From NCBI GenBank assembly GCA_030524715.1, contig JAUNGB010000017.1:1-64000 (forward strand): DNA of 64,000 nt, read 5' to 3'. The first letter of the stretch is position 1, and each line of letters opens with the position of its first letter. Shown here in pieces: positions 8,940 through 17,527 of this stretch. Below the pieces are notes generated by a model that did no database searches, was not told where the DNA came from, and saw only the letters and a list, made by a program, of their open reading frames with translations. The position numbers and the translations under genes are program-made. Source of the stretch: Eubacteriales bacterium (GTDB lineage Bacteria > Bacillota > Clostridia > Lachnospirales > Lachnospiraceae).

Positions 8940-9197
8940 TAGCAAACAGATAACACGTTGACGAGAAGAGTACGCTGCGGAACGTTCCAGAGAGAGGTGC
9001 ATTTGCTGGAAGCATCTTATCGGGAAACAGCCGAAAACTACCTCTGAGTGGCCCCAATCCGGTCCGGTGATTCCGTTATCATCAATGAAGTGGCTGATTC
9101 CGTATCGAAGAGGAAGGATTCAGCAAGCAGGGTGGAACCGCGAGCAAAGAGAACTCGTCCCTTACAGTGCCGATGCACTGTAGGGGATTTTTTATTT
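8940..9197 (+). promoter_or_regulatory. T-box riboswitch controlling thrS
   Basis: The leader holds the Stem I opening GACGAGAAGAGTAC, the conserved T-box AGGGTGGAACCGCG (9129-9142) that pairs with the uncharged tRNA 3' end, and a terminator stem CCCTTACAGTGC / GCACTGTAGGGG followed by a T-run (9159-9197). The placement before threonyl-tRNA synthetase predicts a threonine specifier; ACT and ACC both occur in the candidate specifier area (9038-9042) and I cannot choose without folding. Uncharged tRNA-Thr would favour the antiterminator and raise thrS expression. Confidence 0.93.
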
Positions 9198-9238
9198 TAC
9201 AAAAAAGAAAAGAGATAAATGAGGAGGAATCAGGAATT

Positions 9239-11197
9239 ATGATCATCACATTAAAAGACGGCTCTCAAAAGGAGTATTCCGAGGCAAAATCAGTGATCGA
9301 TATTGCTTATGACATCAGCGAAGGGCTTGCCCGCGCCGCGTGCGCAGGCGAGGTAGACGGAGAGGTTGTAGACCTTCGTACCGTAGTGGACAAGGACTGT
9401 AATGTAAATATCCTGACCGCAAAGGACGAAAAAGGACTGGCTGCCCTCCGCCACACGGCTTCCCATGTGCTGGCAGAAGCTGTGCAGCGTTTATATCCGG
9501 AAGCAAAGGTTGCAATCGGGCCTTCCATCGACACAGGATTTTATTATGATTTTGAATGCGCGCCGTTTTCCCGTGAAGCGCTGGATGAAATCGAAAAAGA
9601 AATGAAAAAAATCATTAAAAAGGGCGCAAAGATCGAGCGCTATACAAAGTCCAGAGAAGAAGCGATCGCATTTTTTAAAGAGAAAAACGAGCCGTATAAG
9701 GTTGAACTGATCGAAGATCTTCCGGAAGGCGAGGAGATTTCTTTCTATTCCCAGGGAGATTGGGTAGACTTATGTGCAGGCCCGCATCTTATGAGTACAA
9801 AAGGGGTAAAAGCATTTAAGCTCCTTTCTTCATCCGGCGCGTACTGGCGCGGAAGTGAGAAAAACCAGATGCTGACGCGTATTTACGGAACTGCATACGG
9901 CACAAAGGACGAACTGAACGCTCATTTACAGCAGATGGAAGAAGCAAAGAAGCGCGATCACAACAAGCTTGGGCGTGAAATGAAGATTTTCACCACAGTT
10001 GATGTGATCGGACAGGGACTTCCGCTGATTATGCCTAACGGCGTGATCATGATGCAGGAGCTGCAGCGCTGGATTGAAGACGAAGAGACTAAGAGGGGCT
10101 ATATCAGGACCAAAACGCCGTTGATGGCCAAAAGCGATCTGTACAAAATTTCCGGACACTGGGATCATTATAAAGAAGGAATGTTTGTTTTAGGCGACGA
10201 GGAAGTGGATAAAGAGGTATATGCGCTCCGCCCGATGACCTGTCCGTTCCAGTATTATGTATATAAAGCAGAGCAGCACAGCTATCGTGATCTTCCTCTG
10301 CGTTACGGGGAGACCTCCACTCTGTTCCGTAACGAGGATTCCGGTGAAATGCATGGACTTACCCGTGTGCGCCAGTTCACCATTTCCGAGGGTCATTTAA
10401 TTGTAAGACCAGACCAGATGGTAAAGGAATTTAAAGATTGTATCGCCCTTGCGCAGTACTGCCTGCAGGTTCTGGGAGTGGAAGAAGACGTAACCTATCA
10501 TCTTTCCAAATGGGATCCGGAAAACAGAGAGAAGTATATAGGAGAGCCGGAGGTATGGAATGAGACGGAGGGACATATCCGTACCATGCTTCAGGAACTG
10601 AATATCCCGTTTGTTGAGGATGTGGGAGAGGCTGCTTTCTATGGCCCGAAGGTGGATATCAACGCAAAGAACGTATACGGAAAAGAAGACACCATGATCA
10701 CCATCCAGTGGGACGCTCTTCTTGCAGAGCAGTTTGATATGTACTATATTGATGAAAACGGCGAGAAAAAACGTCCTTATATTATCCATCGTACTTCCAT
10801 GGGCTGCTATGAAAGAACCCTTGCGTGGTTGATCGAGAAATATGCGGGAATGTTCCCAACCTGGCTGTGTCCGGAGCAGGTTCGTATTATCCCGATTTCC
10901 GAGAAGTTCCATGACTATGCCGCCAAGGTGGAAGCGGAGTTAAAAGAAAACAATATCCGCTGTTCTGTAGACCAGCGTTCCGAAAAAATGGGATACAAGA
11001 TCCGCGAAGCACGTTTAGCCCGCGTTCCTTATATGCTGATAGTTGGCGCAAAGGAGGAAGAAGAGTCCAAGGTTTCCGTGAGAAGCCGCTATCTTGGGGA
11101 TGAAGGCTCCAAAGACCTTGCTGATTTCATTGCTGCAATTAAGGAAGAAATCAAAAACAAAACAATCCGCAAGATTGAAGTAGAGGAAAACAAGTAA
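9239..11197 (+). CDS. thrS: Threonyl-tRNA synthetase
   Basis: The protein has 652 residues: an N-terminal TGS domain, an editing domain with HTASHVL, a class II catalytic core with GEMHGLTRVRQF and HRTSMGCYERTL, and a C-terminal anticodon-binding domain with EKMGYKIREARLARVPYML. The zinc ligands are present (Cys in MTCPF, His in SEGH, His in HRTS). The usual NCPGH sequence around the Cys is replaced by TCPFQ, a minor divergent form. The start is the ATG at 9239 with AGGAGG about 10 bases upstream; the longer frame begins inside the T-box terminator and is not credible. It charges tRNA-Thr in the cytosol. Confidence 0.97.
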   Translation: MIITLKDGSQKEYSEAKSVIDIAYDISEGLARAACAGEVDGEVVDLRTVVDKDCNVNILTAKDEKGLAALRHTASHVLAEAVQRLYPEAKVAIGPSIDTGFYYDFECAPFSREALDEIEKEMKKIIKKGAKIERYTKSREEAIAFFKEKNEPYKVELIEDLPEGEEISFYSQGDWVDLCAGPHLMSTKGVKAFKLLSSSGAYWRGSEKNQMLTRIYGTAYGTKDELNAHLQQMEEAKKRDHNKLGREMKIFTTVDVIGQGLPLIMPNGVIMMQELQRWIEDEETKRGYIRTKTPLMAKSDLYKISGHWDHYKEGMFVLGDEEVDKEVYALRPMTCPFQYYVYKAEQHSYRDLPLRYGETSTLFRNEDSGEMHGLTRVRQFTISEGHLIVRPDQMVKEFKDCIALAQYCLQVLGVEEDVTYHLSKWDPENREKYIGEPEVWNETEGHIRTMLQELNIPFVEDVGEAAFYGPKVDINAKNVYGKEDTMITIQWDALLAEQFDMYYIDENGEKKRPYIIHRTSMGCYERTLAWLIEKYAGMFPTWLCPEQVRIIPISEKFHDYAAKVEAELKENNIRCSVDQRSEKMGYKIREARLARVPYMLIVGAKEEEESKVSVRSRYLGDEGSKDLADFIAAIKEEIKNKTIRKIEVEENK

Positions 11198-11214
11198 CAC
11201 TGCACTAATAAATA

Positions 11215-11240
11215 GCCGCCCCGGATAACCGGGGCGGCTT
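11215..11240. terminator. Bidirectional terminator between thrS and aroE
   Basis: A 10-bp GC-rich stem GCCGCCCCGG / CCGGGGCGGC with a four-base loop lies between two convergent genes and is followed by TTAAAAAG. Confidence 0.8.
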
Positions 11241-11294
11241 AAAAAGCCCGTGGGATGTGCGGATAGGGCGGGGCTGAGCCCCTTTGCATATATT

Positions 11295-12158
11295 TTAAAA
11301 GTATTTTTCTTTGATAAGCTCTACAGGCATGTCCATCCCCGTCCACAGCCGGAACGCTTCGGCCCCCTGGTAAAGAAGCATATACATTCCGTTAAAGGTT
11401 CTGCATCCAGCTTCTCTCGCCTGCTTAAGAAGCAGAGTTTCCTGGGGATTATAGATTACGTCGGAGACAACCAGGTCGGGACGGAAAATGGAAGTATCCG
11501 TAATAATGGAGGCGTCCACGTTTGGCGCCATGCCTACGGAGGTGGCGTTTAAGAGCAGTGTGCTTTCACCTGCGGCTTCCTGCAGTGCGGCGCCGTCTCC
11601 GTTTTCGTGAAGCTCCGCTTTGCAGGAAAGTGTCCCGTTGATGGTATCCGCAAGCTTCTGGGTACGGTTCCAGAATCTGCTGGAAGACCGGGCAAAAATA
11701 TGTATTTTTTCCACGCCGTCCAGAGCAGCCTGAGCGCAGATCGCCGTAGCCGCGCCTCCTGCGCCCATGATCGTGATGGTTTTTCCGGTGAGGTCATAGC
11801 CTGCGTCCCTGGCGGCCTGCATATACCCGATACCGTCCGTATTGTATCCGATTAATCTGCCGTTGTCATTGACGACTGTATTGACGGCGCCGATGAGTTT
11901 AGCGGCAGGAGAAAGCTCGTCAAGAAGCTCCACGATTTTGTTTTTGTTGGGCATGGTGAGGTTAAAGCCCCTGATACCGCAGGCCTTCAGGCCGGCAACG
12001 GCGGCGGGAAGCGTTTCCTCTGTAACGTCGAAGCACAGATATACATAGTCCAGCCCAAGCTGACGGAATGCTTCATTGTGCATTAAGGGAGAGATGCTGT
12101 GCGCCACAGGACTGCCTAAAAGGGCGGTAAGCTTTGTATGCCCGGTAATTGTATTCAT
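11295..12158 (-). CDS. aroE: Shikimate dehydrogenase (AroE/YdiB type)
   Basis: The protein has 287 residues. It shows the substrate-binding SPLMHNEAF, the catalytic-lysine motif NLTMPNK (NVTMPHK in E. coli), GAVNT, YNTDG, the nucleotide loop GAGGAA and QGAEAFRLWTG near the end. It reduces 3-dehydroshikimate to shikimate with NADPH. The length and NLTMPNK are also compatible with YdiB-type quinate/shikimate dehydrogenases. It is divergent from the dehydroquinase gene with only 62 bp between, so the two consecutive shikimate-pathway steps share a control region. Confidence 0.92.
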   Translation of the reverse strand: MNTITGHTKLTALLGSPVAHSISPLMHNEAFRQLGLDYVYLCFDVTEETLPAAVAGLKACGIRGFNLTMPNKNKIVELLDELSPAAKLIGAVNTVVNDNGRLIGYNTDGIGYMQAARDAGYDLTGKTITIMGAGGAATAICAQAALDGVEKIHIFARSSSRFWNRTQKLADTINGTLSCKAELHENGDGAALQEAAGESTLLLNATSVGMAPNVDASIITDTSIFRPDLVVSDVIYNPQETLLLKQAREAGCRTFNGMYMLLYQGAEAFRLWTGMDMPVELIKEKYF

Positions 12159-12220
12159 GTTAATACCTCCAATAAAAAATATAATATTATTCTATTCCAG
12201 CTAAAAGGAGATGTCAAGAA

Positions 12221-12991
12221 ATGACCAAACCGATTCAGATAAAAGACCTTATGATCGGAGACGGTATTCCGAAGGTGTGCGTCCCGCTGACCGCGTCAAC
12301 CCGGGAATGCCTGTGCCGGGAGGCGGCTGCGGCAAAGGAAGCAGGCGCCGATCTTGTAGAATGGCGGGCGGATTTTTACGAAGATCTGCCTCAGACAGAA
12401 AAAACACTGGAGACCCTGAATGAGCTTTCGGCCATTCTGGACAGAATCCCCCTCTTATTTACTATCCGTACAAAGGAAGAAGGAGGAAACGTTCAGATAA
12501 CGCCGGAAGCCTACGGGAATCTGAATCTTGCCGCCGCAAGCTCCGGCAAAGCGGATCTGATCGATGTGGAGGTCTTTCAGGATGCAGCAGAGAAGGCAGC
12601 TTTGATCGCCGCTATTCAGAAAACAGGCGCGCATGTGGTCGGCTCCAGCCATGATTTTGAAAAAACAGACGACAGCGAAACCCTTTTAGGACGTTTTAAA
12701 GAAATAGACGCCGCCGGAGCAGATATCCTGAAAATGGCCGTCATGCCCGAGGAATTTGAAGATGTGGCGGCGATTATGCAGGCTACCAGCCGCATGACAA
12801 GGGAATATACAGATAAGCCCGTTATTTCCATGTCCATGGGAAGCCTTGGCTCCATCAGCCGCATAGCAGGGGAAAACTTTGGTTCCTCCGTTACCTTTGC
12901 CACTGTAGGAGCTGCCTCCGCGCCGGGACAGTTCCCCATCAGAGAGCTTCGCATGATGATGGAAGCCCTGCATGAGAAAAACTGCGGCTGA
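12221..12991 (+). CDS. aroD: Type I 3-dehydroquinate dehydratase
   Basis: The protein has 256 residues. Type I dehydroquinase motifs are visible: DLVEWRADFY, FTIRTKEEGG, the catalytic His in GSSHDF, the Schiff-base Lys in ILKMAVMP, and MSMGSLGSISRIAGE plus the lid SAPGQ. It dehydrates 3-dehydroquinate to 3-dehydroshikimate, the substrate of the divergent AroE. AAAGGAG lies eight bases before ATG. A dispersed hairpin repeat follows its stop codon. Confidence 0.95.
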   Translation: MTKPIQIKDLMIGDGIPKVCVPLTASTRECLCREAAAAKEAGADLVEWRADFYEDLPQTEKTLETLNELSAILDRIPLLFTIRTKEEGGNVQITPEAYGNLNLAAASSGKADLIDVEVFQDAAEKAALIAAIQKTGAHVVGSSHDFEKTDDSETLLGRFKEIDAAGADILKMAVMPEEFEDVAAIMQATSRMTREYTDKPVISMSMGSLGSISRIAGENFGSSVTFATVGAASAPGQFPIRELRMMMEALHEKNCG

Positions 12992-13006
12992 TGCGTGTCC
13001 TGAAGT

Positions 13007-13040
13007 GTAAAGCGGACATTTGAATTCCGCTTTGCTGCAT
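13007..13040 (+). repeat. AAAGCGGA hairpin repeat, copy 1
   Basis: An 8-bp stem AAAGCGGA / TCCGCTTT with a nine-base loop, then GCTGCA. Close relatives occur at 22458-22490 and, inverted, at 23731-23763. This copy lies just after the aroD stop codon. Further weak pairing (GAACG / CGTTC, outer TGCA) continues to about 13093. Confidence 0.7.
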
Positions 13041-13133
13041 GCTCATGAACGTTTATCTGCGTTCAAAAGTTCACGATTTATGCCTTGCAGCGTCGAAACC
13101 CCTCGATAAATTCTTGGGATGTGTTCCCCGGTT

Positions 13134-13167
13134 TTGACAAAATCCGCACCCCCCTATCACCTATAAT
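13134..13167 (+). promoter_or_regulatory. spoIIG-type promoter with 0A box
   Basis: Consensus TTGACA (13134) and TATAAT (13162) are separated by 22 bp, five more than usual. The B. subtilis spoIIG promoter has exactly this 22-bp spacing and is fired by sigma-A only with Spo0A~P. Here the -35 is embedded in TTTTGACAAAA, a near-perfect Spo0A box, and CGTCGAA (13091) is a second box-like sequence upstream. The transcript would begin near 13174 and carry spoIIGA-sigE. Confidence 0.8.
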
Positions 13168-13211
13168 GATTTCACTTACCAAAGTGAAGGATTGACAGGT
13201 CATAGGGGGGT
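13148..13211 (+). terminator. Palindrome enclosing the spoIIGA -10 and ribosome site
   Basis: The arms ACCCCCCTATCACCT (13148-13162) and its complement (13197-13211, one mismatch) enclose a smaller hairpin TTCACTT / AAGTGAA (13171-13188) and are followed by TTTTTT directly before the ATG. The right arm includes the AGGGGGG ribosome site. Read-through RNA from upstream would contain both arms and could terminate or hide the ribosome site; RNA started at the spoIIG promoter would lack the left arm. Confidence 0.55.
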
Positions 13212-13216
13212 TTTTT

Positions 13217-14071
13217 ATGTATTACGAAATATACATAGATATCGTCTTTGTGACGAATCTCTTGATGGATTATATTCTTCTGCGCCTTGTGGGAATGTTT
13301 TTTCGGTGCAGGGGAAGCCGTAAGAGATGCTTTTGCGCGGCGGCCATCGGCGCCCTGTTTTCCTGCCTCATTCTCTACATACAGACAGATAGCGGCAGCC
13401 TTTTGGCAACTGTTCTTTTGCACGGTGCATGTGCCATGGGGATGCTGCGGATCGGATGCGGACTGAAAAAGGGCAGTTTGTTGGTAAAAGCAATGATCAT
13501 GCTGTATCTGACAGCGTTTTTGTGCGGAGGTTTTTGGGAAGTTTTGTCTGCTGACCGCAGCATGACCCTGAAAACTTTCCTGCTGTTTGCCGTATGCACA
13601 TATCTGGGGCTGAGCGCTCTGGCTTATCTGTCTGATTCCGTCCGGGCACGGATAAAAAACATTTATCCTGTAACCCTGTCTTATCAGGGAAAAGTACAGT
13701 CGGCTTATGGTTTTTATGATACGGGGAATCTCCTTTCGGATCCCATAAGCGGCGAACCGGTTTCCGTTGTGAAGCCTGAAATTCTGGAAGCGATGCTGTC
13801 AGGAGAATTGGTAGAAAAATTAAAACACCTGCAAGAGAACCCAGGGGAGCTGAAAAGTACAGAGCTTGCCAGCTTAAAGCCTCATTACCTGTCCTGCCGG
13901 ACTTTGGGACAGGCAGAGGGAATGCTTTTGGCGGTAACGCTTGAAGACCTTTGTATTCATACTCCCGGTGAAGTGGTTCATATATCCGGGCCGGTGTTTG
14001 CGTTGTCTTTTGAACCCTCCGCTTTGGGAAGTGAGTACAAGGTACTGTTAAATTCCAGATTATTGCATTAG
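13217..14071 (+). CDS. spoIIGA: Sporulation sigma-E processing peptidase SpoIIGA
   Basis: The protein has 284 residues. The N-terminal half has about five membrane segments, starting with the characteristic [20 protein letters not shown]. The C-terminal half is an aspartic-protease-like domain with the catalytic [11 protein letters not shown]. SpoIIGA sits in the sporulation septum and cleaves the pro-peptide of sigma-E after the SpoIIR signal from the forespore. It lies 14 bp upstream of sigE in the standard operon order. The ATG follows an AGGGGG ribosome site at six bases. Confidence 0.93.
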   Translation: MYYEIYIDIVFVTNLLMDYILLRLVGMFFRCRGSRKRCFCAAAIGALFSCLILYIQTDSGSLLATVLLHGACAMGMLRIGCGLKKGSLLVKAMIMLYLTAFLCGGFWEVLSADRSMTLKTFLLFAVCTYLGLSALAYLSDSVRARIKNIYPVTLSYQGKVQSAYGFYDTGNLLSDPISGEPVSVVKPEILEAMLSGELVEKLKHLQENPGELKSTELASLKPHYLSCRTLGQAEGMLLAVTLEDLCIHTPGEVVHISGPVFALSFEPSALGSEYKVLLNSRLLH

Positions 14072-14085
14072 GAGGGGCATATTTT

Positions 14086-14817
14086 ATGAGCATGAAAGCA
14101 GCCGGTGTCAATTATTATCCGTTTCAGATGTTTCAGAGGCTGGTTTTGTCCAGACCAAGGGAGATTTACTATATTGGCGGAAGTGATGTGCTGCCAGCGC
14201 CGCTGGAACCGCAGCGCGAGGCAGCGATTATTGAAATGCTGCGGACGGAAAGACAGAAAGAAGCGAAGGCAGTATTGATTGAGCATAATCTGAGGCTCGT
14301 TGTCTATATAGCCAAGAAGTTTGACAATACAGGAGTTGGAGTGGAGGATCTGATCTCTATCGGAACTATCGGGCTTATCAAAGCCATCAATACCTTTGAC
14401 CCGGTAAAAAAGATCAAGTTGGCGACCTACGCTTCCCGCTGTATTGAAAATGAAATTCTCATGTATCTGCGCCGCAACAGTAAGACCAAGATGGAGGTTT
14501 CTATAGACGAACCGTTAAATGTGGACTGGGACGGAAATGAGCTGCTGCTTTCAGATATCCTTGGTACGGATGAGGATGTGATTTCCCGCCGCCTGGAGGA
14601 CGAGGTGGAGATTACGCTTCTTGGAAAAGCGATCAGTAAGCTTTCGCCAAGGGAACAGACCATCATCAAGCTTCGCTTCGGCTTAAACAGTGCCGAGGGG
14701 AGGGAAAAGACACAGAAAGAGGTTGCGGACCTCCTGGGCATTTCCCAGTCCTATATTTCCCGCCTGGAAAAACGTATCATGAAACGCCTGAAAAAAGAAA
14801 TCGTTAAATACGAATAA
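14086..14817 (+). CDS. sigE: RNA polymerase sporulation sigma factor E
   Basis: The protein has 243 residues. An N-terminal pro-sequence of about 27 residues precedes the processing area [16 protein letters not shown], as in pro-sigma-E. Region 2 ([40 protein letters not shown]) and region 4 ([27 protein letters not shown]) are complete. It directs mother-cell gene expression early in sporulation after cleavage by SpoIIGA. Its presence with the Spo0A-type promoter shows that the organism is, or descends from, an endospore former. Confidence 0.95.
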   Translation: MSMKAAGVNYYPFQMFQRLVLSRPREIYYIGGSDVLPAPLEPQREAAIIEMLRTERQKEAKAVLIEHNLRLVVYIAKKFDNTGVGVEDLISIGTIGLIKAINTFDPVKKIKLATYASRCIENEILMYLRRNSKTKMEVSIDEPLNVDWDGNELLLSDILGTDEDVISRRLEDEVEITLLGKAISKLSPREQTIIKLRFGLNSAEGREKTQKEVADLLGISQSYISRLEKRIMKRLKKEIVKYE

Positions 14818-14831
14818 GCAGGGACTCATCA

Positions 14832-14882
14832 TAAAGGCCGCGGTCATTGGAAGGGACATATTCCGGTGGCTGCGGCTTTTTT
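14832..14882 (+). terminator. Terminator after sigE
   Basis: A long imperfect stem (AAAGGCCGCGGTCATTGG against CCGGTGGCTGCGGCTTTT) ends in a run of six T. Confidence 0.75.
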
Positions 14883-14935
14883 GCACCCAAGCCCTGCACT
14901 GACTGTCCGGGCTTGTGGTTAATAACGCATAATTG

Positions 14936-15101
14936 CTAGAGCGTGTTTGAAAATTGCTTTCTGTCAGATGTGCGTCACAGTTTGTGGGAGATTTGGCACA
15001 AATGAGGGAGGCATAGCGGGCTATGTTGACCGAATGCGGGGCAAATCTCCCGCAAAGTGGGGCGTACAGATGGCGGGAATGAATTTTCAAACACGCTCTA
15101 G
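14936..15101. mobile_element. 166-bp MITE-like palindromic element
   Basis: Perfect 20-bp terminal inverted repeats CTAGAGCGTGTTTGAAAATT bound the element. The complementarity continues inward at about 75 percent for a full 60 nt per arm, ending in GGGAGATTTG, so the whole unit can fold into one hairpin with a 46-nt head. It has no coding capacity. The termini begin with CTAG. Related ends occur at 4127-4187, 23778-23803 and 58153-58171. It fills most of the sigE to carboxypeptidase gap. Without a transposase in view I infer a non-autonomous mobile repeat. Confidence 0.8.
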
Positions 15102-15175
15102 GAATTCGACATCTCATGGCATGAATACAGGTTGCAACGCAGTCAGGGATGATATATACTTTAGGAGGTAAGATT

Positions 15176-16540
15176 TTGTATAAATATGGAAAGGAAAAGA
15201 AGATTATGAAAAAGAAAACCTGCCGCCCGTTTTTACGGGCTCTGCTTTGCATGCTCCTTGTGTGTATGCTTGTCGTCCCCACAGAGGGCTTAACTGATAG
15301 GGGAGGGCTGCTTTATACGGTCAGCGCTGCTGCCTCAGAAACGGAATTATCAGGAGAATCATCAGAAACAGAAGAGGGAAATGTCATTTCCACTGAAATT
15401 AAAGATGCGTCCGGCGGAAAATTTGTACAGAAGAACGGCAAGTGGCGGTATAGGCTGAAGAACGGCAAATATGCCCAAAATGGCTTTTACCGGATCAGCG
15501 GCAAAGTATATTGCTTTGATGGGAAGGGCTATCGGCTTTCTGGATGGCAGAGGATCAACGGACAGAAATACTATTTCGGCAAATCCACAGAAGGATGGAT
15601 GTACTGCAGCAAATGGGTTTCTTATAAAAATAAGCGCTATTATTTGAATAAGAAGGGCACTACCCCTTATGGCTGGCGGACTCTTTCCGGGAAAAGATAC
15701 TACTTTACGAAATCCGGATATGCGGTTACCGGAAAGAAAACAATAGGAGGCGTTGATTATTATTTTGATGCGCAGGGCGCACTGCAGCACAGCGGCGTAA
15801 ACCTGACAGTATCCGCAGACTGTGCAATCCTGATGGACGCTTCCTCGGGAGAGGTGATCTATGCGAAAAATCCCGATATGCATCATGCGAACGCCAGCAC
15901 AACCAAAATCATGACATGTATCCTTGCCCTTGAAAGGTGTAAGCTATCCGATAAGGTGACTGCTTCGGCATATGCCGCCTCCCAGGAGCCTACGAAATTA
16001 TATATGAGTGCGGGAGAATCCTTCCGCTTAAAGGACTTGCTTTATTCCCTGATGCTCCCGTCCCATAATGATACGGCAGTGGCGATTGCCGAGCATATCA
16101 GCGGCACTGCAAATAAATTTGTTTCGCTGATGAATAAAAAAGCGAAAAAGATCGGATGTACGGATACGCATTTTGCCACTCCCAACGGGTTGGACAGCGG
16201 CCTGAACCATTATACGACTGCCCGCGATATAGCTAAAATTGCGCAATATGCATATAAGAATGCGACCTTCCGTAAGATTATCAATACCAGAACCTACAGC
16301 TTCAGGAGTTTAAGCGGAAAAAACTATTACCTTACCACTACCAATCGGCTTCTGGGAAATATGTCCGGGGTGTGCGGGATGAAAACAGGCTATACCAATA
16401 AGGCGCAGCATTGTTTTTGCGGAGTAATCAAAGCAAAAAATGGAAAAACCTATATTTCCGTAGTTCTCGGCGCGCCGTCCAGCGAGCAGCGCTGGGACGA
16501 CAGCAGCAGGCTTTTGCAGTATGCATATAATCTGAAATAG
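15176..16540 (+). CDS. D-alanyl-D-alanine carboxypeptidase with cell-wall-binding repeats
   Basis: The protein has about 454 residues. After a signal peptide (LLCMLLVCMLVV) comes a block of roughly five aromatic repeats of about 20 residues (NGKYAQNGFYRI, INGQKYYF, LSGKRYYF, IGGVDYYF) of the choline-binding / glucan-binding type, then a penicillin-binding peptidase S11 domain. That domain has the SxxK motif STTK, the SHN motif SHNDTA and KTGYT. It trims the terminal D-Ala of peptidoglycan stem peptides outside the membrane. TTG at 15176 follows a perfect AGGAGG at seven bases; ATG at 15206, with a weaker site, is the alternative and would shorten the signal peptide n-region. Repeats at the N-terminus of a DacF-like enzyme are uncommon outside Firmicutes. 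Confidence 0.88.
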   Translation: MYKYGKEKKIMKKKTCRPFLRALLCMLLVCMLVVPTEGLTDRGGLLYTVSAAASETELSGESSETEEGNVISTEIKDASGGKFVQKNGKWRYRLKNGKYAQNGFYRISGKVYCFDGKGYRLSGWQRINGQKYYFGKSTEGWMYCSKWVSYKNKRYYLNKKGTTPYGWRTLSGKRYYFTKSGYAVTGKKTIGGVDYYFDAQGALQHSGVNLTVSADCAILMDASSGEVIYAKNPDMHHANASTTKIMTCILALERCKLSDKVTASAYAASQEPTKLYMSAGESFRLKDLLYSLMLPSHNDTAVAIAEHISGTANKFVSLMNKKAKKIGCTDTHFATPNGLDSGLNHYTTARDIAKIAQYAYKNATFRKIINTRTYSFRSLSGKNYYLTTTNRLLGNMSGVCGMKTGYTNKAQHCFCGVIKAKNGKTYISVVLGAPSSEQRWDDSSRLLQYAYNLK

Positions 16541-16567
16541 AATCGGTTATCTGCGGAGGATATTATA

Positions 16568-16637
16568 CGATACATATTGTGCGATACATAGTATACGATA
16601 CATATTGTACGATATATATCGCGTGATACATATATTG
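16568..16637. repeat. Five tandem 14-bp units
   Basis: Units of the form CGATACATATTGTA follow each other at 16568, 16582, 16596, 16610 and 16624 with one to five changes each. They lie between the carboxypeptidase stop codon and the next small gene, about 80 bp before its start. 14 bp is not a helical-turn multiple, which argues against a simple operator array. Confidence 0.75.
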
Positions 16638-16714
16638 GTAGCTTTTCGCAAATGTGAATTATGATGGTATATATTCTGCAATGGGGCGCATACTAAAATA
16701 AAAAAGGAGCGCAC

Positions 16715-17149
16715 ATGATGAATACAAACGCAGAACTTTTGAATTTTGTATACCAGAACTCTCAGATGGGGGTGGACACCCTGCAGCAGTTGATTGAGAT
16801 TTCCGACGACATTTCCTTTAAAGGATTTCTGGAAAAGCAGTTGACGGGATATGAAGAATTCCACAAACGGTCGCGTCAGATGCTCAACCAGAACGGATAT
16901 GATGAAAAAGGGCTGAATGCTTTTGAGAAGATCAGAACCTATCTCATGGTAAATGTCCAGACGGTCAGCGATCATTCAGCTTCCCATATTGCCAGTATGC
17001 TGATAAACGGAAGTACCATGGGAATCATTGACGCGGTAAAAAAGCTGCACCAGTATGCCGGAAATGTGGAAAAGGATATCAAGAAGCTGATGGAGGATCT
17101 TCGGGAATTTGAAGAAAAAAATATTGAGAAGCTGAAGGAATTTCTGTAA
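16715..17149 (+). CDS. Small helical protein of unknown function
   Basis: The protein has 144 residues and is almost entirely predicted amphipathic helix, with a long charged C-terminal helix (KDIKKLMEDLREFEEKN). The composition and helix spacing suggest a four-helix bundle of the ferritin-like/DUF2383 sort, but no metal-binding motif stands out. Start is at the first of two adjacent ATG codons after AAGGAG. It stands alone between the peptidase and the brn locus. Confidence 0.75.
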   Translation: MMNTNAELLNFVYQNSQMGVDTLQQLIEISDDISFKGFLEKQLTGYEEFHKRSRQMLNQNGYDEKGLNAFEKIRTYLMVNVQTVSDHSASHIASMLINGSTMGIIDAVKKLHQYAGNVEKDIKKLMEDLREFEEKNIEKLKEFL

Positions 17150-17208
17150 TGAGCAGTGTTATTGGCTGTGGATAGAAATCAGGGTGAATATAGGCAGGTG
17201 TAAAGCAG

Positions 17209-17261
17209 GACAGGGGCAGAATCATACGCAGAAAAAAATAGCGTATAGTTCTGCCCCTGTC
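17209..17261. other. 21-bp inverted repeat between convergent genes
   Basis: GACAGGGGCAGAATCATACGC pairs with 17241-17261 with two mismatches and an 11-base A-rich loop. There is no T-run on the plus side; on the minus side it comes after the antitoxin gene and can serve as its terminator or a transcription barrier. Confidence 0.5.
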
Positions 17262-17301
17262 AGTCATCCGGACAAAGGGATTCCGATGCCAGACAAGATA
17301 T

Positions 17302-17511
17302 CTAAACCCAGTTGATTTGTGGCTCCTTCTTTTTCTCAGCACAATCGGAAAGATACAGATTGATGAGCGTCTGGTATGGGATACCGGAAGCGTTCGCCTG
17401 GGATTTAAAATACTCAATTGTATCGATGTCTATATTGATTGTAATCTGCTTCTTCATTCTGCCTGCATATGGGTTTTTGCGGGCTTTACTGAAGTCATAT
17501 TCATCTTTCAT
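17302..17511 (-). CDS. brnA: BrnA-like antitoxin
   Basis: The protein has 69 residues with a basic C-terminal ribbon-helix-helix (KKQITINIDIDTIEYFKSQA, then PYQTLINLYLSD), as in BrnA/CopG-type antitoxins. It lies 16 bp after the toxin gene, preceded by GGAGG, in the standard toxin-first order of brnTA. It should neutralise BrnT and, as a complex, repress the shared promoter. Confidence 0.85.
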   Translation of the reverse strand: MKDEYDFSKARKNPYAGRMKKQITINIDIDTIEYFKSQANASGIPYQTLINLYLSDCAEKKKEPQINWV

Positions 17512-17527
17512 GATATTACCTCCGTTA

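Noticed and set aside
14683..15282. A 199-codon minus frame over the MITE-like element
   Set aside because: It crosses a terminator and the palindrome and has no coding signals.
16568..16637. CRISPR array
   Set aside because: The units are 14-bp direct tandem copies without spacers and no cas genes are present anywhere in the window.
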